Shown here: in pieces, positions 1 to 11,160 of the stretch | Position numbering within the stretch: the stretch's first letter is position 1 | Layout of the letters: each line of letters opens with the position of its first letter | Source of the DNA: Prostheceraeus crozeri | Lineage: Eukaryota; Platyhelminthes; Polycladida; Euryleptidae | Reading direction: 5' to 3' | DNA length: 64,000 bases | Assembly (NCBI GenBank): GCA_907163375.1 | Contig: CAJQUW010009190.1 | Location: 38,371 to 102,370 of the forward strand | Program-made: the position numbers and the translations under genes | Notes under the pieces: model-generated | Told to the model about the DNA's origin: nothing | The model's input: the letters and a program-made list of their open reading frames with translations, nothing else | Databases searched by the model: none

Positions 1-81
1 AACAATATCTTTCATCAAGGGATAGTCTAACAAAACAAGATATAGGCTAGCAAGAAAATCAGCAGACCGTTGATAACTCTA

Positions 82-225
82 GCTATTATCTGGTTGTTCT
101 CCCCATTCATATTTCCAGGAAGCGCAGTCGATCGATAGACAGCAGTCAAGTTTGCTTGAGGACGATGAACCCATGAACTTGATCTGCTATTATCTGGTTG
201 TTCTCCCCATTCATATTTCCAGGAA
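82..225. repeat. 40-bp direct duplication
   Basis: The same 40 bases occur at 82-121 and 186-225 without a mismatch, separated by 64 bases that contain short palindromes. It is a local duplication of unknown origin. Confidence 0.85.
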
Positions 226-428
226 TTTGCGAATGAATGAATGGTCCTATTCATAATCTGACTGAACACAGGTTTGTGTGGGTGAAAAGCGACAGATCGC
301 AGCCCGCCGCAACCAGTAATGCGGTAGCCTACATCAGTAGTGGATAATCTATGGGGAATTCTCGTCGAAGAATTTAGCACGAGCAAGTCTACAGACACAG
401 CTAACAGTTGGCCTTGTCTTTTGGGGTC

Positions 429-532
429 GTGCTTGGGTTGTGCTTGGGTCTGACACCCAAGCGCTTGGGTCCAAGACCCAAGCGACCCAAGCACCCAAGC
501 AAACCCAAGCAAACCCAAGCACCCAAGCAACA
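429..532. repeat. ACCCAAGC minisatellite with inversion
   Basis: Units of 6-10 bases built on ACCCAAGC run to about 532. The first three copies are in the opposite orientation (GCTTGGGT), so the array turns around near 450-475 and can fold on itself. The open reading frames over it are low-complexity translations (repeats of Thr-Gln-Ala or Trp-Val-Leu-Gly) and are not genes. Confidence 0.85.
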
Positions 533-609
533 ACCTTGAGTCGTAGCACAGGAGAGAATGTACCCATGGCTAGTATACTTACCATCAGCAGCGAAAGGGT
601 TAAATTGTT

Positions 610-1790
610 GGTCAAACATGTATATTGTAGGGCCACTATAAAGAATCGGTATTATTCATATACTAATCAGCATGGATTAACTCAATGCCTCATTGCAGTT
701 CACCAGCGGTTCCCAACCTTGTGTGATACTATTCTTTGAAATTGTATCATTACCCCACGTAGGACCAGCAACACTATCAAATTATTATGTATCTAATATT
801 ATTTCATTTTTTTCATTATTTCAATAGTTTCAATTTTGTTGAGAGAAACAGTTATAGATAGGCCTCTTGAAATACCGCAAAAATATTCAAGTTAAAGCGC
901 AAGATGGGATGATTAATCCGACTAATTTATTTGCTCTAAGTAGTTAGTCAGGCTCATTAATATGACGATAAATAGAAACGAGTACAATAAATGAGTTACA
1001 ACTTCACGAATTGTGTAGAACTGAACCTGACATTGACTTGTGAACTGTGGCGAGTTTTTGCTGCTTTGCTGGCTTGTGGAGGGATTAACAAAAACCAGGA
1101 GTGCTCGGTTTTAATTATGACAGAACAAGACAGTGTCACAAGTACTACCTCAGTGTGTTCGTGCTGTTTGCTCAACCAGCTAATGAAATCGTGCATAAAG
1201 AAAGGATTAATTATCGTTAAATTAATAATCGTAAAAAAATTAAGAAGCACTATGGAATCGTGCATAAAGAAACGCTATGGAATTCTGTATCTTCGCATCT
1301 AAACGCAGAACAAGATAGAGCAGGGAAGAAGTGCACATGAACACAGCATACTTGAGAGGTGCTCCCATTTCTCCGAGAAAATTGGCAGATTACCCCTGTG
1401 AGGTAATTTACCCTTAGGTTGGAAACCACTGCACTAGACATACCATTGAAGATTAGGAGACTGCTTACATTTCAATGAAGTTTTGAGTCACAAGACGGGA
1501 GAAAACACAACTCTTCTTGGTTTTGGAATATCACCGACAGGCTTTTCCCCAATTTTTTCATGAAAAATTGCGCGAATTTCCAGAAATTGCCGCGTGTATT
1601 TAAATATGGACTTAAAATATATAATTCTCCATGCGCTGGACAAGGACTAATGATATAAAGCAATAGCGTTGATCAGAGATGTAGACCGGCAAAAATGATG
1701 TCACTGATGATAATGAAATACATTTATTGACTTTCCGAAGGTTTGCTCTCAGTCATCAATCACTATCTCATGTTGTCATTCTAGGCCCAA
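610..1790. other. No recognisable feature
   Basis: About 1.2 kb with only short, uninformative reading frames. I see no repeat copied elsewhere in the window and no protein similarity I can recognise. Confidence 0.5.
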
Positions 1791-1794
1791 CTTT

Positions 1795-3505
1795 TGTGCT
1801 GATCATGAAAAACGAACCATCCAGATTATGTCGAGCTTAAATCAATTCTCATGCCTTCCTATCGTATAGCACAACAACGTGTCGTACGTCACTCGAGAGC
1901 TTGGATTCTCAGCCTCAAAATGAGCTAAATAGACTTGCATCCGGTTTTTAATGATTCCAAATATTCTTCCAGATGGGTGTGACATATTGTTAAAACTATT
2001 TTTCCGGAAATCCACCATCTGTATTCAAAATTAAATTTAAAAAGTCACAAGCTTTCGGTGGTCATGCTACACACCTTATTCATGTGAGAATGATGCAACA
2101 TTGAAATGTTCAGATCAGCAATGAATAAAATTCACTAAGATACCAGCACAAGACAACGAAATCATAAAAATCTATATAATTAATAATACTGATTATGCAC
2201 ATTGAAAGTAACCAACTAAATAAGGAAAGATATGAAGAAAGAGGACAAAAATATCAGTTTACAGCTTAAAGTGTTCGTGAAACCTGTGAATGACCGGATT
2301 CCAAATAGCATTCAGCTCTACTCCTGAGTCTCGGTTAAATAACTATTCTTTATTGGCTCGAATGTAGAGGGCTTCTTTGATTCTTCTTGAATTCAAATGT
2401 GGTTCATTGCAGACAATCTGTGCTTCAATAGGAGGTAAGTGGTGATTCTTGTGAACATGCTCTGACACAGCCGATCGAAAACTTATGCCTTTGATGTCCG
2501 ATAAATGCTCCTTTGCTCGCGTACTCAACTTCCTGCATGTTTCACCGATATAAAATTGCTCACAAGAAGGGCAGTCCATTCTATAAATCACGTTACTTTT
2601 ATCCTCAACTTCAGATTTGACCTTCGTCAATTGAGAACGTAAGGATTGTGAAGGCATAAAAACAACTTTTAAATTCAAAGAACGACATAGACGACTGAGT
2701 TTATCACTGATGCCCTTGTAATAAGGTAAGTATATATATCCTTTCGTGGGAGAGCCAGTGTCATCAGATGAAAGAATATCACTGGCGTTTACGGCTTTTT
2801 GGATGCAATTTCTCGAATAACCAATATCAGTAAAAACCTTTTGTAGAAATCGCATTTCCTTTTCCAAATGAATTTCACTACAAATAGCTTTTGCACGGTG
2901 AACAAAGCATTTGACCACACCAGACTTAACATGATTGGGATGATATGAATTGTATTTTAGCAACGAATTTGTGTTCAGAGGTTTTTGTAAACTCTGGTTG
3001 AAATTTCTTCTCGTGAAATAGCACATCCATGGCGATTTCATTATCAGATTCACTTTCACATGTGAACTTCACTGAAGGATGTATAGAATTCAAATGTCCG
3101 AGGAATTTTGTCTCATCACCACCATTCAGAATCGCAAATGTGTCGTCAACATATCGGAGGTATAAGTGTATATTTCCCATAAACGATGAGATGGCCTTTT
3201 GTTCTAATGTTTGCATAAATATCTCACATAAAATGGGAGACAAAGGTGTATGTTTTCGAATTCATCCATCACATTTTCTTATGTATGTACAGCGACGGCT
3301 CTTCCGATCGCGCATTCTTGCGGGATCACAGAATTCTTACGAATTTCTTACGGCAATTTAGCTGATAATTGTTTCTTGCAATCACAACTTGCAAAGTGAT
3401 AGACATTAACGAGTGACGTCCACATCTGTGACCAAGATAATAAAGGCACATCTGGCAGACAAGGACGATGTTAAAGAGATCAGTCAAAAAAGTAGAGCTG
3501 ATTAG
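1795..3505 (-). mobile_element. Penelope-like retroelement, 5'-truncated
   Basis: A minus-strand element that keeps the end of the reverse transcriptase and the GIY-YIG endonuclease (2343-3243). It is flanked by two non-coding blocks: one at about 3255-3505 upstream of the coding part and one at about 1795-1935 downstream. Both blocks recur, contiguous and in the order downstream-block then upstream-block, at 10775-11160 on the plus strand. That is the order expected at a head-to-tail junction or in the pseudo-LTR typical of Penelope-like elements. The upstream block joins directly to the middle of the reverse transcriptase, so the 5' half of the gene is deleted. Confidence 0.7.
2343..3243 (-). 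pseudogene. Penelope-like reverse transcriptase / GIY-YIG endonuclease fragment
   Basis: Two overlapping minus frames make up the C-terminal half of a Penelope-like polyprotein. The first (3243 to about 3000) starts at the PLSPILCEIFM motif and carries the polymerase catalytic motif YLRYVDDTFAI. After a frameshift near 3000 the second runs to 2343 and ends in a GIY-YIG nuclease, with the CPSCEQFYIGET core followed by the conserved Arg and RAKEH. In the family the RT copies RNA primed at a nick made by the endonuclease. The fingers and N-terminal part are missing and the frame is broken, so this copy is dead. GIY-YIG fused to RT is diagnostic of Penelope-like elements; the subfamily is not determined. 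Confidence 0.85.
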
Positions 3506-3601
3506 AACCTTTCAATTTGCGACCATGTGTACAATATGAAATAAAATCAAATGTTATTTTTCATGGCCATGCCGCTTCTCTTAGTGAATTTACATGCGGA
3601 A

Positions 3602-4465
3602 TGCAATTGCATCAGACAGAAGGTGAACATGACCAGAACCAGCCGGGACGGATCAAAAAGTAGAGAAATGAAAATACATACTTAAATTACAATTAGTAGA
3701 AATCAGGAATGAAAAAGTAACAAGTTAATGAGAAAAAGTCACAAAGTCTCAAATTGAAAAGAAACTCTTGCTGTAGACAGAAAGATGGCTTCAACACTTT
3801 TATCCCTTTCTCTACAGATGACGGATACTTCCGTCATATGGACAACGACCTTCATTACTGGTAAAAATTCCTCAAATCATAAGTTTCCGTCGTACAAACG
3901 TTGTGCTCAGCATTGGTATTTGAAGCTCCCATTCTCGTGTGTACGGGTTTTTCGCAAGCACAAATTCTACGACTACATTCACCTGTTTTTCTGTTTTCTA
4001 TGTAAGCCTTTGATTCTCTTCAAGTATGCAGAAAAATATTATGAAAGAAGTCTTATCAGTGGCACGGTGGTCCAGAATGACCTGATTTGATTAATAAAAA
4101 AATTAGAACCGACACAAATTCTATACCGTCCGAAAGCTTAGTGATAGAAAATTCTTTTAGTCCTAATTTTAAAACAATCTGTCGACGTCTTTATGAGTTG
4201 TATGAGGAAACGTATTTTCGTATTTAGTGAGTAATATGTCATGTATATATCAGTTTGAATGATATATTTATAGTAAAATTGTATCTCATAAGTGTACAAT
4301 AATTGATATTTGAATCTTATTGAATCATAAAAGAATGATAATATTGTCAAATTGACCGGCATTTTTAATGAGTAGCGTGATAAGTATTCGCTTTTACTTT
4401 TTGCATTGAGAAATCAAATTGTTCTATACATTACCGATAATTTTGTCGGAAAGCATAATAGTGAG
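3602..4465 (+). repeat. Left inverted arm
   Basis: It pairs with 7222-8084. It holds two modules: an outer one (3602-4062) containing a piggyBac-end-like stretch near 3797-3840, and an inner one (4063-4465) starting with CACGGTGG and ending near AATTTTGTCGG. The ORFs across it are non-coding shadows, also present in the other arm. Confidence 0.75.
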
Positions 4466-4719
4466 AGTAAACATAATAAGTACAGTGATCTATAGATTTC
4501 AACATTAAGTTAACAATTTTTGCCTTAATAATTGATGCTCATTAACAGCAAATTAACCAGTTTCACTCTGGTTACTCAGTTTCACACCAAATCCATGTAG
4601 AGCGATATAGCTAAAGCGCATAAGTTTATAACTTCACATTTATATATAATTTAGCAAATTTCATATCGAAAATATTGAACATCATAAATAAAGCATCATA
4701 TCAAACATTGAAAATGGAA

Positions 4720-6825
4720 TCAGAAATGATTCGAATTATATTCCTGAACAGTTCGAAGAAGCCGATCGATAAACCTTTCGTGCGATGCGGGAACCTTGTA
4801 TTTCTCCCAGTTTCTAGAGAAATCCGAATGAACGGACTCGAAAGCCTGCTCAGACCAAGTTCCCAGTCCAGACTGCTTAGTATCGCAAAACTCGCTGACA
4901 TGGAAAAATATTGCATGGATCTTAGGAGTAATTCTCAATCCAAGCTGCATAAACTTTCCGCGAAAAGATTCGATTTTTGACTTGTAGTTGCGGTGCAGAG
5001 ATTTACCAAAACAACTCACAATTACATCGTTGAATGACCGAAATGCTTCAACAAATAGCTTGTGTTCTGCTGGAATGATTTTTTCAAGTTCATCAACATT
5101 TTTCAGCAATTTTCTGCATGCATTTCCGGCAAAGCTTCCTCCATGTATTGCTTCTCCTTCGATAAAGAGACATTAAGGCCATTGAATGGCATCTGCCCAG
5201 ACCTTTTCTAAGTTCGAGTACAGGAAGTTTACAGTACCGAGCATCAGATGGAGTTCAGGTGGGGGCATTATATCCAAAACAAGCGTGTCGTCGGCAAATT
5301 TGAACAAGGGTGCATGGATCCAATTGCCAAATTCCTTGCCTCTGGTTGTACGCTTTTCCGATTCTGTAAATCTCCAATATTGCCTTCGGATGTTGCCTAA
5401 AGTACGTAGCATCCCCTCACAATGTAATTTGTCTTTCTCCGAATTGCACCATGAACATGGATGTAAAGATGCATGCGACATCAATCCAAGAGTTATATTT
5501 GGTAATTTGAGGTCCATGCAAAACGTATACGGAGAAAGAGAGCGCAGTGAAGTAAATTTGAGAAGATCCCAAAGTATGAGCATATTTCTGTAGGTTTCTT
5601 GGGCTGTGGGGACAACTGCTAATATAAACAACTTCTTCACACTTGTATCTTTCAAGTTTTTGGATGCCACACCGTCGGATAATTTGCTTCTCACCACAGT
5701 ATCAGCATCACCATCGTCACATCTCGTTGGTATGGCCGAAGGTGAGCGGACAGTCAAGTAAGCTTTGAGAAATCCTCCTCCGGAATCGATGCCAATGATG
5801 GACTGAAAGGCTATGGAATGCAACACGATGTTTCAATTCATCTACATCACTACAGAAGATGACCGGAAGATTGGACTTGAATGGCATTGAAGATTTGGCA
5901 TTTGAGGCATTAGAGGAATAATCAAAATCCCGAAACTCGCAACTAAAGAGGTCATCCAGTCGATACGCTTTCAGTTGCAGCTTTTCTCTGATGTATGGCT
6001 CCGTCACATTGCGAGTACCAAAGGATGAGCGGATATGCTTACCAAGAGTCTTGGTTTGATTAGTCGACAGATTTAGATCAATCTTGATTTGATGGAAGTC
6101 CTCAGCTGATACTTTTTTCGCCGATGTTTTCGGAGAAATTTCTATAGATCAAGGTCTTCCCCTTTTCGCAGACAGAACACATGAGTTGTAGCCACTTCCA
6201 CTTGAATCTTTAGTTTTCGAGCGATTATTGATGAAGCTAAACTTTCTCCACAACTGGGTTTGTTATCTGAGCTTGTTGCATAGGTGAGCAGGTTGTCATG
6301 CTTCTGAGTTTGAGTGCACTTGTGTGGCTTACCTCGAGCCAGCTCGGAGAAACAGTGCGTACACAAGGTTATTATCAAGGGAACTGGAGAATTGGAGGGG
6401 ACTGGACCAGGTTTCTTCTTCTGTATGACAGAAGTAGATACGGCGAAATTCGGAGTAGTCGATGCTCTAGCTGTGTCACAAACCAAACACATGCATTTGT
6501 CTGCACTTCTTGTAAGACGAATTCTGGTCAGTTCAGAATGGTCAAACAAACGAATTTTGCGGGTAAAATTGTTATTCCTATACTCAGATACGATGGTGTA
6601 GCAATTACTGCAGAGTGCTGACGGATATCTCAAATCGTCGAAATCGTCGAACTTGATAATATGTTGTTGGATAACCTCACGCACAGAAAATGAAATGTCG
6701 CGCATTACCTTTGTCTTCGAAAAACATAAAAGGCAAATGCCGGTCCCACATTCATTATGAGATCTCGCGCGATTTGGCATAGCGAAGTAGAGTTCGATGC
6801 AGATTATTGTAGCGTAGATGTGCAA
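4720..6825 (-). pseudogene. Transposase-like protein, zinc-rich N-terminus, unnamed family
   Basis: About 700 residues across four minus-strand blocks (6825-6142, 6117-5717, 5826-5173, 5109-4720) in shifting frames. The likely start is the second Met at 6780 (MPNRARSHNECG), because the first Met lies in unrelated sequence. The N-terminus has at least five paired-Cys motifs (CLLC, CSNC, CMCLVC, CTHC), a probable DNA-binding zinc region. The core has IDSGGGFLK (probable first catalytic Asp), FCMDLKLPN (probable second), a CSWC knuckle, then PPPELHLMLG. The last block has GLGTWSEQAFESVHSDF, where a catalytic Glu could sit. I recall similar proteins from cnidarians and molluscs but know no family name. 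The order Asp, Asp, Cys-x-x-C, helical region, Glu resembles RNase H-fold transposases with an insertion domain; this is inference. Confidence 0.6.
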
Positions 6826-7221
6826 ACATATTTATAACTATGCAAGTTGATCGCTATGTTACCGTGATTCAAGATATTTAAGGTTGAACTGAGTTTATGC
6901 ACGTATGAAGTTCTAAGCAGACTGCTGTTAATTCTGTTCTTACGCTCCGTTATTTAGATCTCTATGGTCTTATTACGCATCAATCAAGCATAGAAATATA
7001 ACAATGTCACTAAAGCTCAAAGTTAAAGGTAATGTGGAAATATGTGAAGAAAAACGCATGTGATAATCAATGTGCAGAAATAGAATAGAAAACGAATAAG
7101 CAAGTTTCGACAGTTGCATGCATATACATATGTTGCAATTTCTTTCGATAAATGGCAACTAATTTTGAATAATGTTCTAATGTGAAAAATAAACGAGGAA
7201 GAATTGATGGCGGTATGTCTA

Positions 7222-8084
7222 TTATGTTTTCCGACAAAATTATCGGTAATGTATAGAACAATTTGATTTCTCAATGCAAAAAGTAAAAGCGAACGAATAC
7301 TTATCACAGTGCTCATTAAAAATGCCGGTCAATTTGACAATATTATCATTCTTTTATGATTCAATAAGATTCAAATATCAATTATTGTACACTTATGAGA
7401 TACAATTTTACTATAAATATATCATTTAAACTGATAATGTACATGACATATTACTCACTAAATACGAAAATACGTTTCATCATACTACTCATAAAGACTT
7501 CGACAGATTTTTTAAAATTAGGACTAAGAGAATTGTCTATCACTAAGCTTTCGGACGGTATAGAATTTGTGTCGGTTCTAATTTTTTTATTAATCAAATC
7601 AGGTCATTCTGGACCACCGTGCCACTGATAAGACTTCTTTCATAATATTTTTCTGCATACTTGAAGAGAATCAAAGGCTTACATAGAAAACAGAAAAACA
7701 GGTGAATGTAGTCGTAAAATTCGTGCTTGCGAAAAACCCGTACACCCGAGAATGGGGAGCTTCAAATACCAATGCTGAGCACAACGTTTGTACGACGGAA
7801 ACTTATGATTTGGGGAATATTTACCAACAATAAAGGTTGTTGTCCATAGGACGGAAGTATCCGTCATCTGTAGAGAAAGGGATAAAAGTGTTGAAGCCAA
7901 CTTTCTGTCTACAAAAAGAGTTTCTTTTCAATTTGAGACTTTGTGACTTTCTCATTAACTTGTTACTTTTTTACTCCTGATTTCTACTAATTGTAATTTA
8001 AGTATGCATTTTCATTTCTCTACTTTTTGATCCGTCCCGGCTGGTTCTGGTCATGTTCACCTTCTGTCTGATGCAATTTCTGAC
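7222..8084 (-). repeat. Right inverted arm
   Basis: Reverse complement of 3602-4465 with moderate divergence. The inner module is 7222-7621 and the outer module 7622-8082. The ORF at 7679-7900 mirrors the one at 3785-4090, which confirms both are arm sequence and not genes. Confidence 0.75.
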
Positions 8085-8461
8085 AAAATTATCGGTAAGG
8101 TATAGAACAATTTGATTTCTCAATGCAAAAAGTAAAAGCGAATACTTATCACACTACTCATTAAAAATGCCGGTCAATTTGACAATATTATCATTCATTT
8201 ATGATTCAATAAGATTCAAATATCAATTATTGTACACTTATGATATACAATTTTACTATAAATATATCATTTAAACTGATATGTGCATGACATATTACTC
8301 ACTAAATACGAAAATACGTTTCATCATACTACTCATAAAGACGTCGACAGATTGTTTTAAAATTAGGACTAAAAGAATTGTCTATCACTAAGCTTTCGGA
8401 CGGTATAGAATTTGTGTCGGTTCTAATTTTTTTATTAATCAGGTCATTCTGGACCACCGTG
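8083..8461 (-). repeat. Extra copy of inner arm module
   Basis: A direct copy of 7237-7621, starting right after the right arm and ending exactly at CCACCGTG. Downstream sequence is unrelated. The sharp end supports CACGGTGG as the terminus of the inner module. Confidence 0.75.
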
Positions 8462-8566
8462 GTGGGAAAGTATTTTTATCATAACAAAGATGAACATTTA
8501 TTGTTTAAACATCTAAAAATAAACATTTTAAACATTTACATGTTTAAAACACGAAGTAACGCAATG

Positions 8567-9170
8567 TCACTTGCAGCTGTGATAAATGTTGAAGCAAAGA
8601 TAGGCACACAAGGGAGGTTTGCATGAGCAAGAGTCACAAAAGAGTCGAGTTTCTTTTCGATTCCCTTTCGAGGTGCAAACACGGCATCGGAGAGATGTGT
8701 TTGTTTTCTTTTCTGATGGCGGTATCTTCTTGGGAACGTGGTTTTCGGTAATTTCTTTCAAGATGGGAGGTCTTCCCCCTTTTGGTCAGCCTTTCGGCCA
8801 ATCCCAATGGAATCAAAAAGGTGTCTTGTATAAGTCAAGGTGAATGACAAGAAAGTAAGATCGTCGTTTGATTGCTTGTATAAATTGAAAGCGTTCAATA
8901 CCAATCGATGCAACAGGTGAATTCCAGTTTTACGAGCCCAGTTCAGAGACTTTCGGGTAATATCATAAGGATGTAGCTGTGTATCCGCTTGATCGACAGC
9001 TCCCATGTACAAGTTGTAGGACTCAAGAGGCCAGGGTCGTGTGACTTTGTTAATCAATCCTCCTTTTTTCATGACAGTCTTCTCCACTTCTCTTGCTTCA
9101 GCCATCATGTCCAATATCGCAATGTTCTTCTTTCCAGATTGTTTTTTCTCCGAGAAGCAGCTATTAACTT
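8567..9170 (-). pseudogene. piggyBac transposase, C-terminal part
   Basis: Minus-strand remains of a PGBD4-like transposase. The block 9170-8758 carries YNLYMGAVDQADTQLHPYD, which covers the third catalytic Asp, followed by HLLHRLVLNAFNLYK. A shifted frame (8761-8567) carries the C-terminal cysteine-rich domain: CRVC, then KGNRKETRLFCDSC, then PLCAYLCFNIYH, a cross-brace zinc motif usual in this family. The upstream two thirds are absent: at about 9170 the sequence switches to a LINE on the other strand. The 5' end of the same or a similar element may be at 10110-10707. Confidence 0.8.
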
Positions 9171-9174
9171 GTGC

Positions 9175-10105
9175 TCCTTTCGAAAGTGTTTGATGGAATT
9201 GACCGCTGTGCATTATTGAACACCCTACAGAAAGGAACATTCCCTGTTGACTTCATCCGTTGGGTCAATTCGTTTTTACGTAACCGCTATTTTCGAATCA
9301 GCCTTCAGAATGTCGTCTTCAGTACATTTCACAAAATGACTTCAGGGGTACCACAAGGATTCGCAATTGCTCCTTTATTATTCTCAACACAGATGGGGTC
9401 CTTAAAGCCTTCATCTGACGATTTCCTGATGATGTCCTCGTGTCGATACCGGTCTCAAGAAATACAGATTCTGACCTTGTCATCTCCTCCGCGATTGACA
9501 GCATGCTTTACTGGTCTCAATCACACGGTTAAGCGCTAAACAAAGAAAAGACCAAATGCATGATGGTTCGGAAAGAAAGTTTATCAGGACACTTACCTCT
9601 TCACTCGGTGCTAATGGACTTCACTGGTGAACTCAAGGTTTTGGGTGTCATTTTTAATGAGTCACTCAATTGGGATTGCCATACAACTTTCATCTGCAAA
9701 AGTGCACGCAGAAGAACTTATGTCCTCAGGCTTCTGAAGGAAGCTGGGATCTCCAAATCCGAACTTATTGTGATCTACAACGGGTATATTAGATATGTGC
9801 TTGAATACAATTCTCCGGTATTCATCGGCTTGAACAAAAAGAATAGCGACAGGCTACTCAAATTGAAAAGACAATGCCATCGCATAATCTATGGAAGCGA
9901 GTGCCAGCGTGGGTGCATCGATGCGGGCTTTGAAGGTGTTTCAGGAGAGCGCACACCCTCACAACAGTCTGCATCATCTCATGCCTAGACGTCTGGTGTA
10001 CTCGAGACATTTCGAGCAATTTTTATCTCGAACACGAAGGAGGGCGGAATTATTTATCCCATTCTGTACATTTCTATTTAACTCTCTTATACATGTATAA
10101 CTCGC
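9175..10105 (+). pseudogene. LINE (CR1/Jockey-type) reverse transcriptase, 3' part
   Basis: Three plus frames in order. The first has KVFDGIDRCALLNTL, then IRWVNSFLRNRYFRISL and the RT motif SGVPQG. The expected F-x-D-D site reads FPDDVLVS, so the residue before the Asp pair is altered. The second has NKEKTKCMMV, then LKVLGVIFNESLNWDCH and a conserved thumb region ending in KRQCHRIIYG. The third (9891-10100) has the typical LINE tail: HNSLHHLMP and RRRAELFIPFCTFLFN. The 5' half (endonuclease and fingers) is missing. It lies antisense between two piggyBac parts, so it probably inserted into that element. Confidence 0.85.
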
Positions 10106-10109
10106 ATGT

Positions 10110-10707
10110 ACGTATAACTCCCACGTCGTCTCACTTGGGGCGGAGTTCATGTAGGGCGAAGAAAGTGGAGTCTGTCGCAGGTTATCTGTCACTCTGCACA
10201 TTGACGCTCGTCCAATTTTCAGATTGAAAGTTGATCTCATCCACAACGTCATCATCCTCTCCCTCGTGTTCTCATCATCAGAGATGTCGTCGTAATCTAA
10301 GTCAACATTATGATTCATTGCGGATTGTTGAGCCGTTGCGTTGCTTCGAAAGTGAAAACTGGACACGATTTCATTGCCAAAGCTTCTTATCCTCCTAATT
10401 AACTTCCATTCGACTGATTTCAAAAATTCAAAAACTAATCGATAGAGAAAGATATCTACTTTTGCCCTGATGGAACATCAAACCGATTTTAATTGAGGCT
10501 TAGCTCTGTCACGAGTTTATCTTCAAACATAATAGAAATACGTGTTGAAGAGGACGGAAGCATCCGTCCTCCGAGTTGCATGAAACAGATAGTAACGACG
10601 GACGCTTCCGTCTTCCGCTCTGAGCGCAAACACACTGCTGATTGCATCTAGGACGGAAGCTTCCATCGTCCGCTTCACAGACAAAAAGAACTCGTAGTGA
10701 AAGGGTT
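10110..10707 (-). mobile_element. piggyBac 5' end with palindromic subterminal repeats
   Basis: On the minus strand it begins at TTAA (10704-10707) with CCCTTTCACTACGAG, followed by three copies of a GGACGGAAGC/TTCCGTCC palindrome at about 10550-10670. TTAA ends with subterminal palindromes are typical of piggyBac-like elements. Further in, an acidic stretch (DLDYDDISDDENTRERM) could be the transposase N-terminus. It is probably the partner of the C-terminal piece at 8567-9170, split by the LINE. Confidence 0.5.
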
Positions 10708-10774
10708 AAACAGACACTTTCTAAAATTGGCAGTGAAAACATACATACTTTGAGCAATGCAATAGCGTGTACAA

Positions 10775-11160
10775 GTCTATTTTAGCTCATTTTGAGGCTG
10801 AGAATGCAATTAGCTCTCGAATGATGCGTGACATGTTGCTGTGTGTCATAATAGGAAAGCATTAGATTTGATTTAAGCTCGACATAATGTGGGTGGTCCT
10901 TTTTTTATGATCAGCTCTACTTTTTTGACTGATCTCTTTAACATCGTCCTTGTCTGCCAGATGTGCCTTTATTATCTTGGTCACAGATGTGGACGTCATT
11001 CGTTAATGTCTATCAATTTGCAAGTTGTGATTGCAAGAGACAATTATCAGCTAAATTGCCGCAAGAAATTCGTACGAATTCTATGATCCCGCAAGAATGC
11101 GCGATAGGAAGAGCCGTCGCTATACATACGTAAGAAAATGTGATGGATGAATTCGCCAAC
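10775..11160 (+). repeat. Penelope-like element junction (pseudo-LTR-like)
   Basis: 10775-10905 is the reverse complement of 1795-1935 and 10905-11160 of 3255-3505, here contiguous. In the strand sense of the Penelope-like element this is 3' block followed by 5' block, the order at a tandem junction. After 11160 the sequence diverges from the RT, so no coding part follows. Confidence 0.7.

Larger units (their letters stand above)
3602..8084. mobile_element. DNA transposon with about 860-bp inverted arms
   Basis: Left arm 3602-4465 and right arm 7222-8084 are inverted copies of each other with scattered mismatches and small indels. They flank about 2.75 kb holding a minus-strand transposase-like gene (4720-6825). 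Inside the arms, at 4063-4070 and 7614-7621, is the mirrored sequence CACGGTGG. A further partial copy of the right arm ends exactly at the same sequence at 8461, so this looks like a true element end. The outer halves of the arms (3602-4062 and 7622-8082) carry a piggyBac-like motif with a GACGGAT/TTCCGTC palindrome and may be a separate element caught in the inversion. Confidence 0.65.

Noticed and set aside
585..601. AGCGAAAGGGTTAA as a piggyBac end
   Set aside because: Resembles the ends at 10697 and 25487, but has no palindromic subterminal repeats and no partner.
27..739. Overlapping long frames on both strands
   Set aside because: They translate a short tandem repeat and duplicated 40-base segment; composition is periodic and no start context or homology supports a gene.
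5186..5593. 135-codon plus frame
   Set aside because: Antisense shadow of the transposase-like protein on the minus strand.
9974..10423. 149-codon minus frame
   Set aside because: Its C-terminal third is antisense to the LINE tail; only the acidic N-terminal part may belong to a piggyBac, which I recorded as part of that element.
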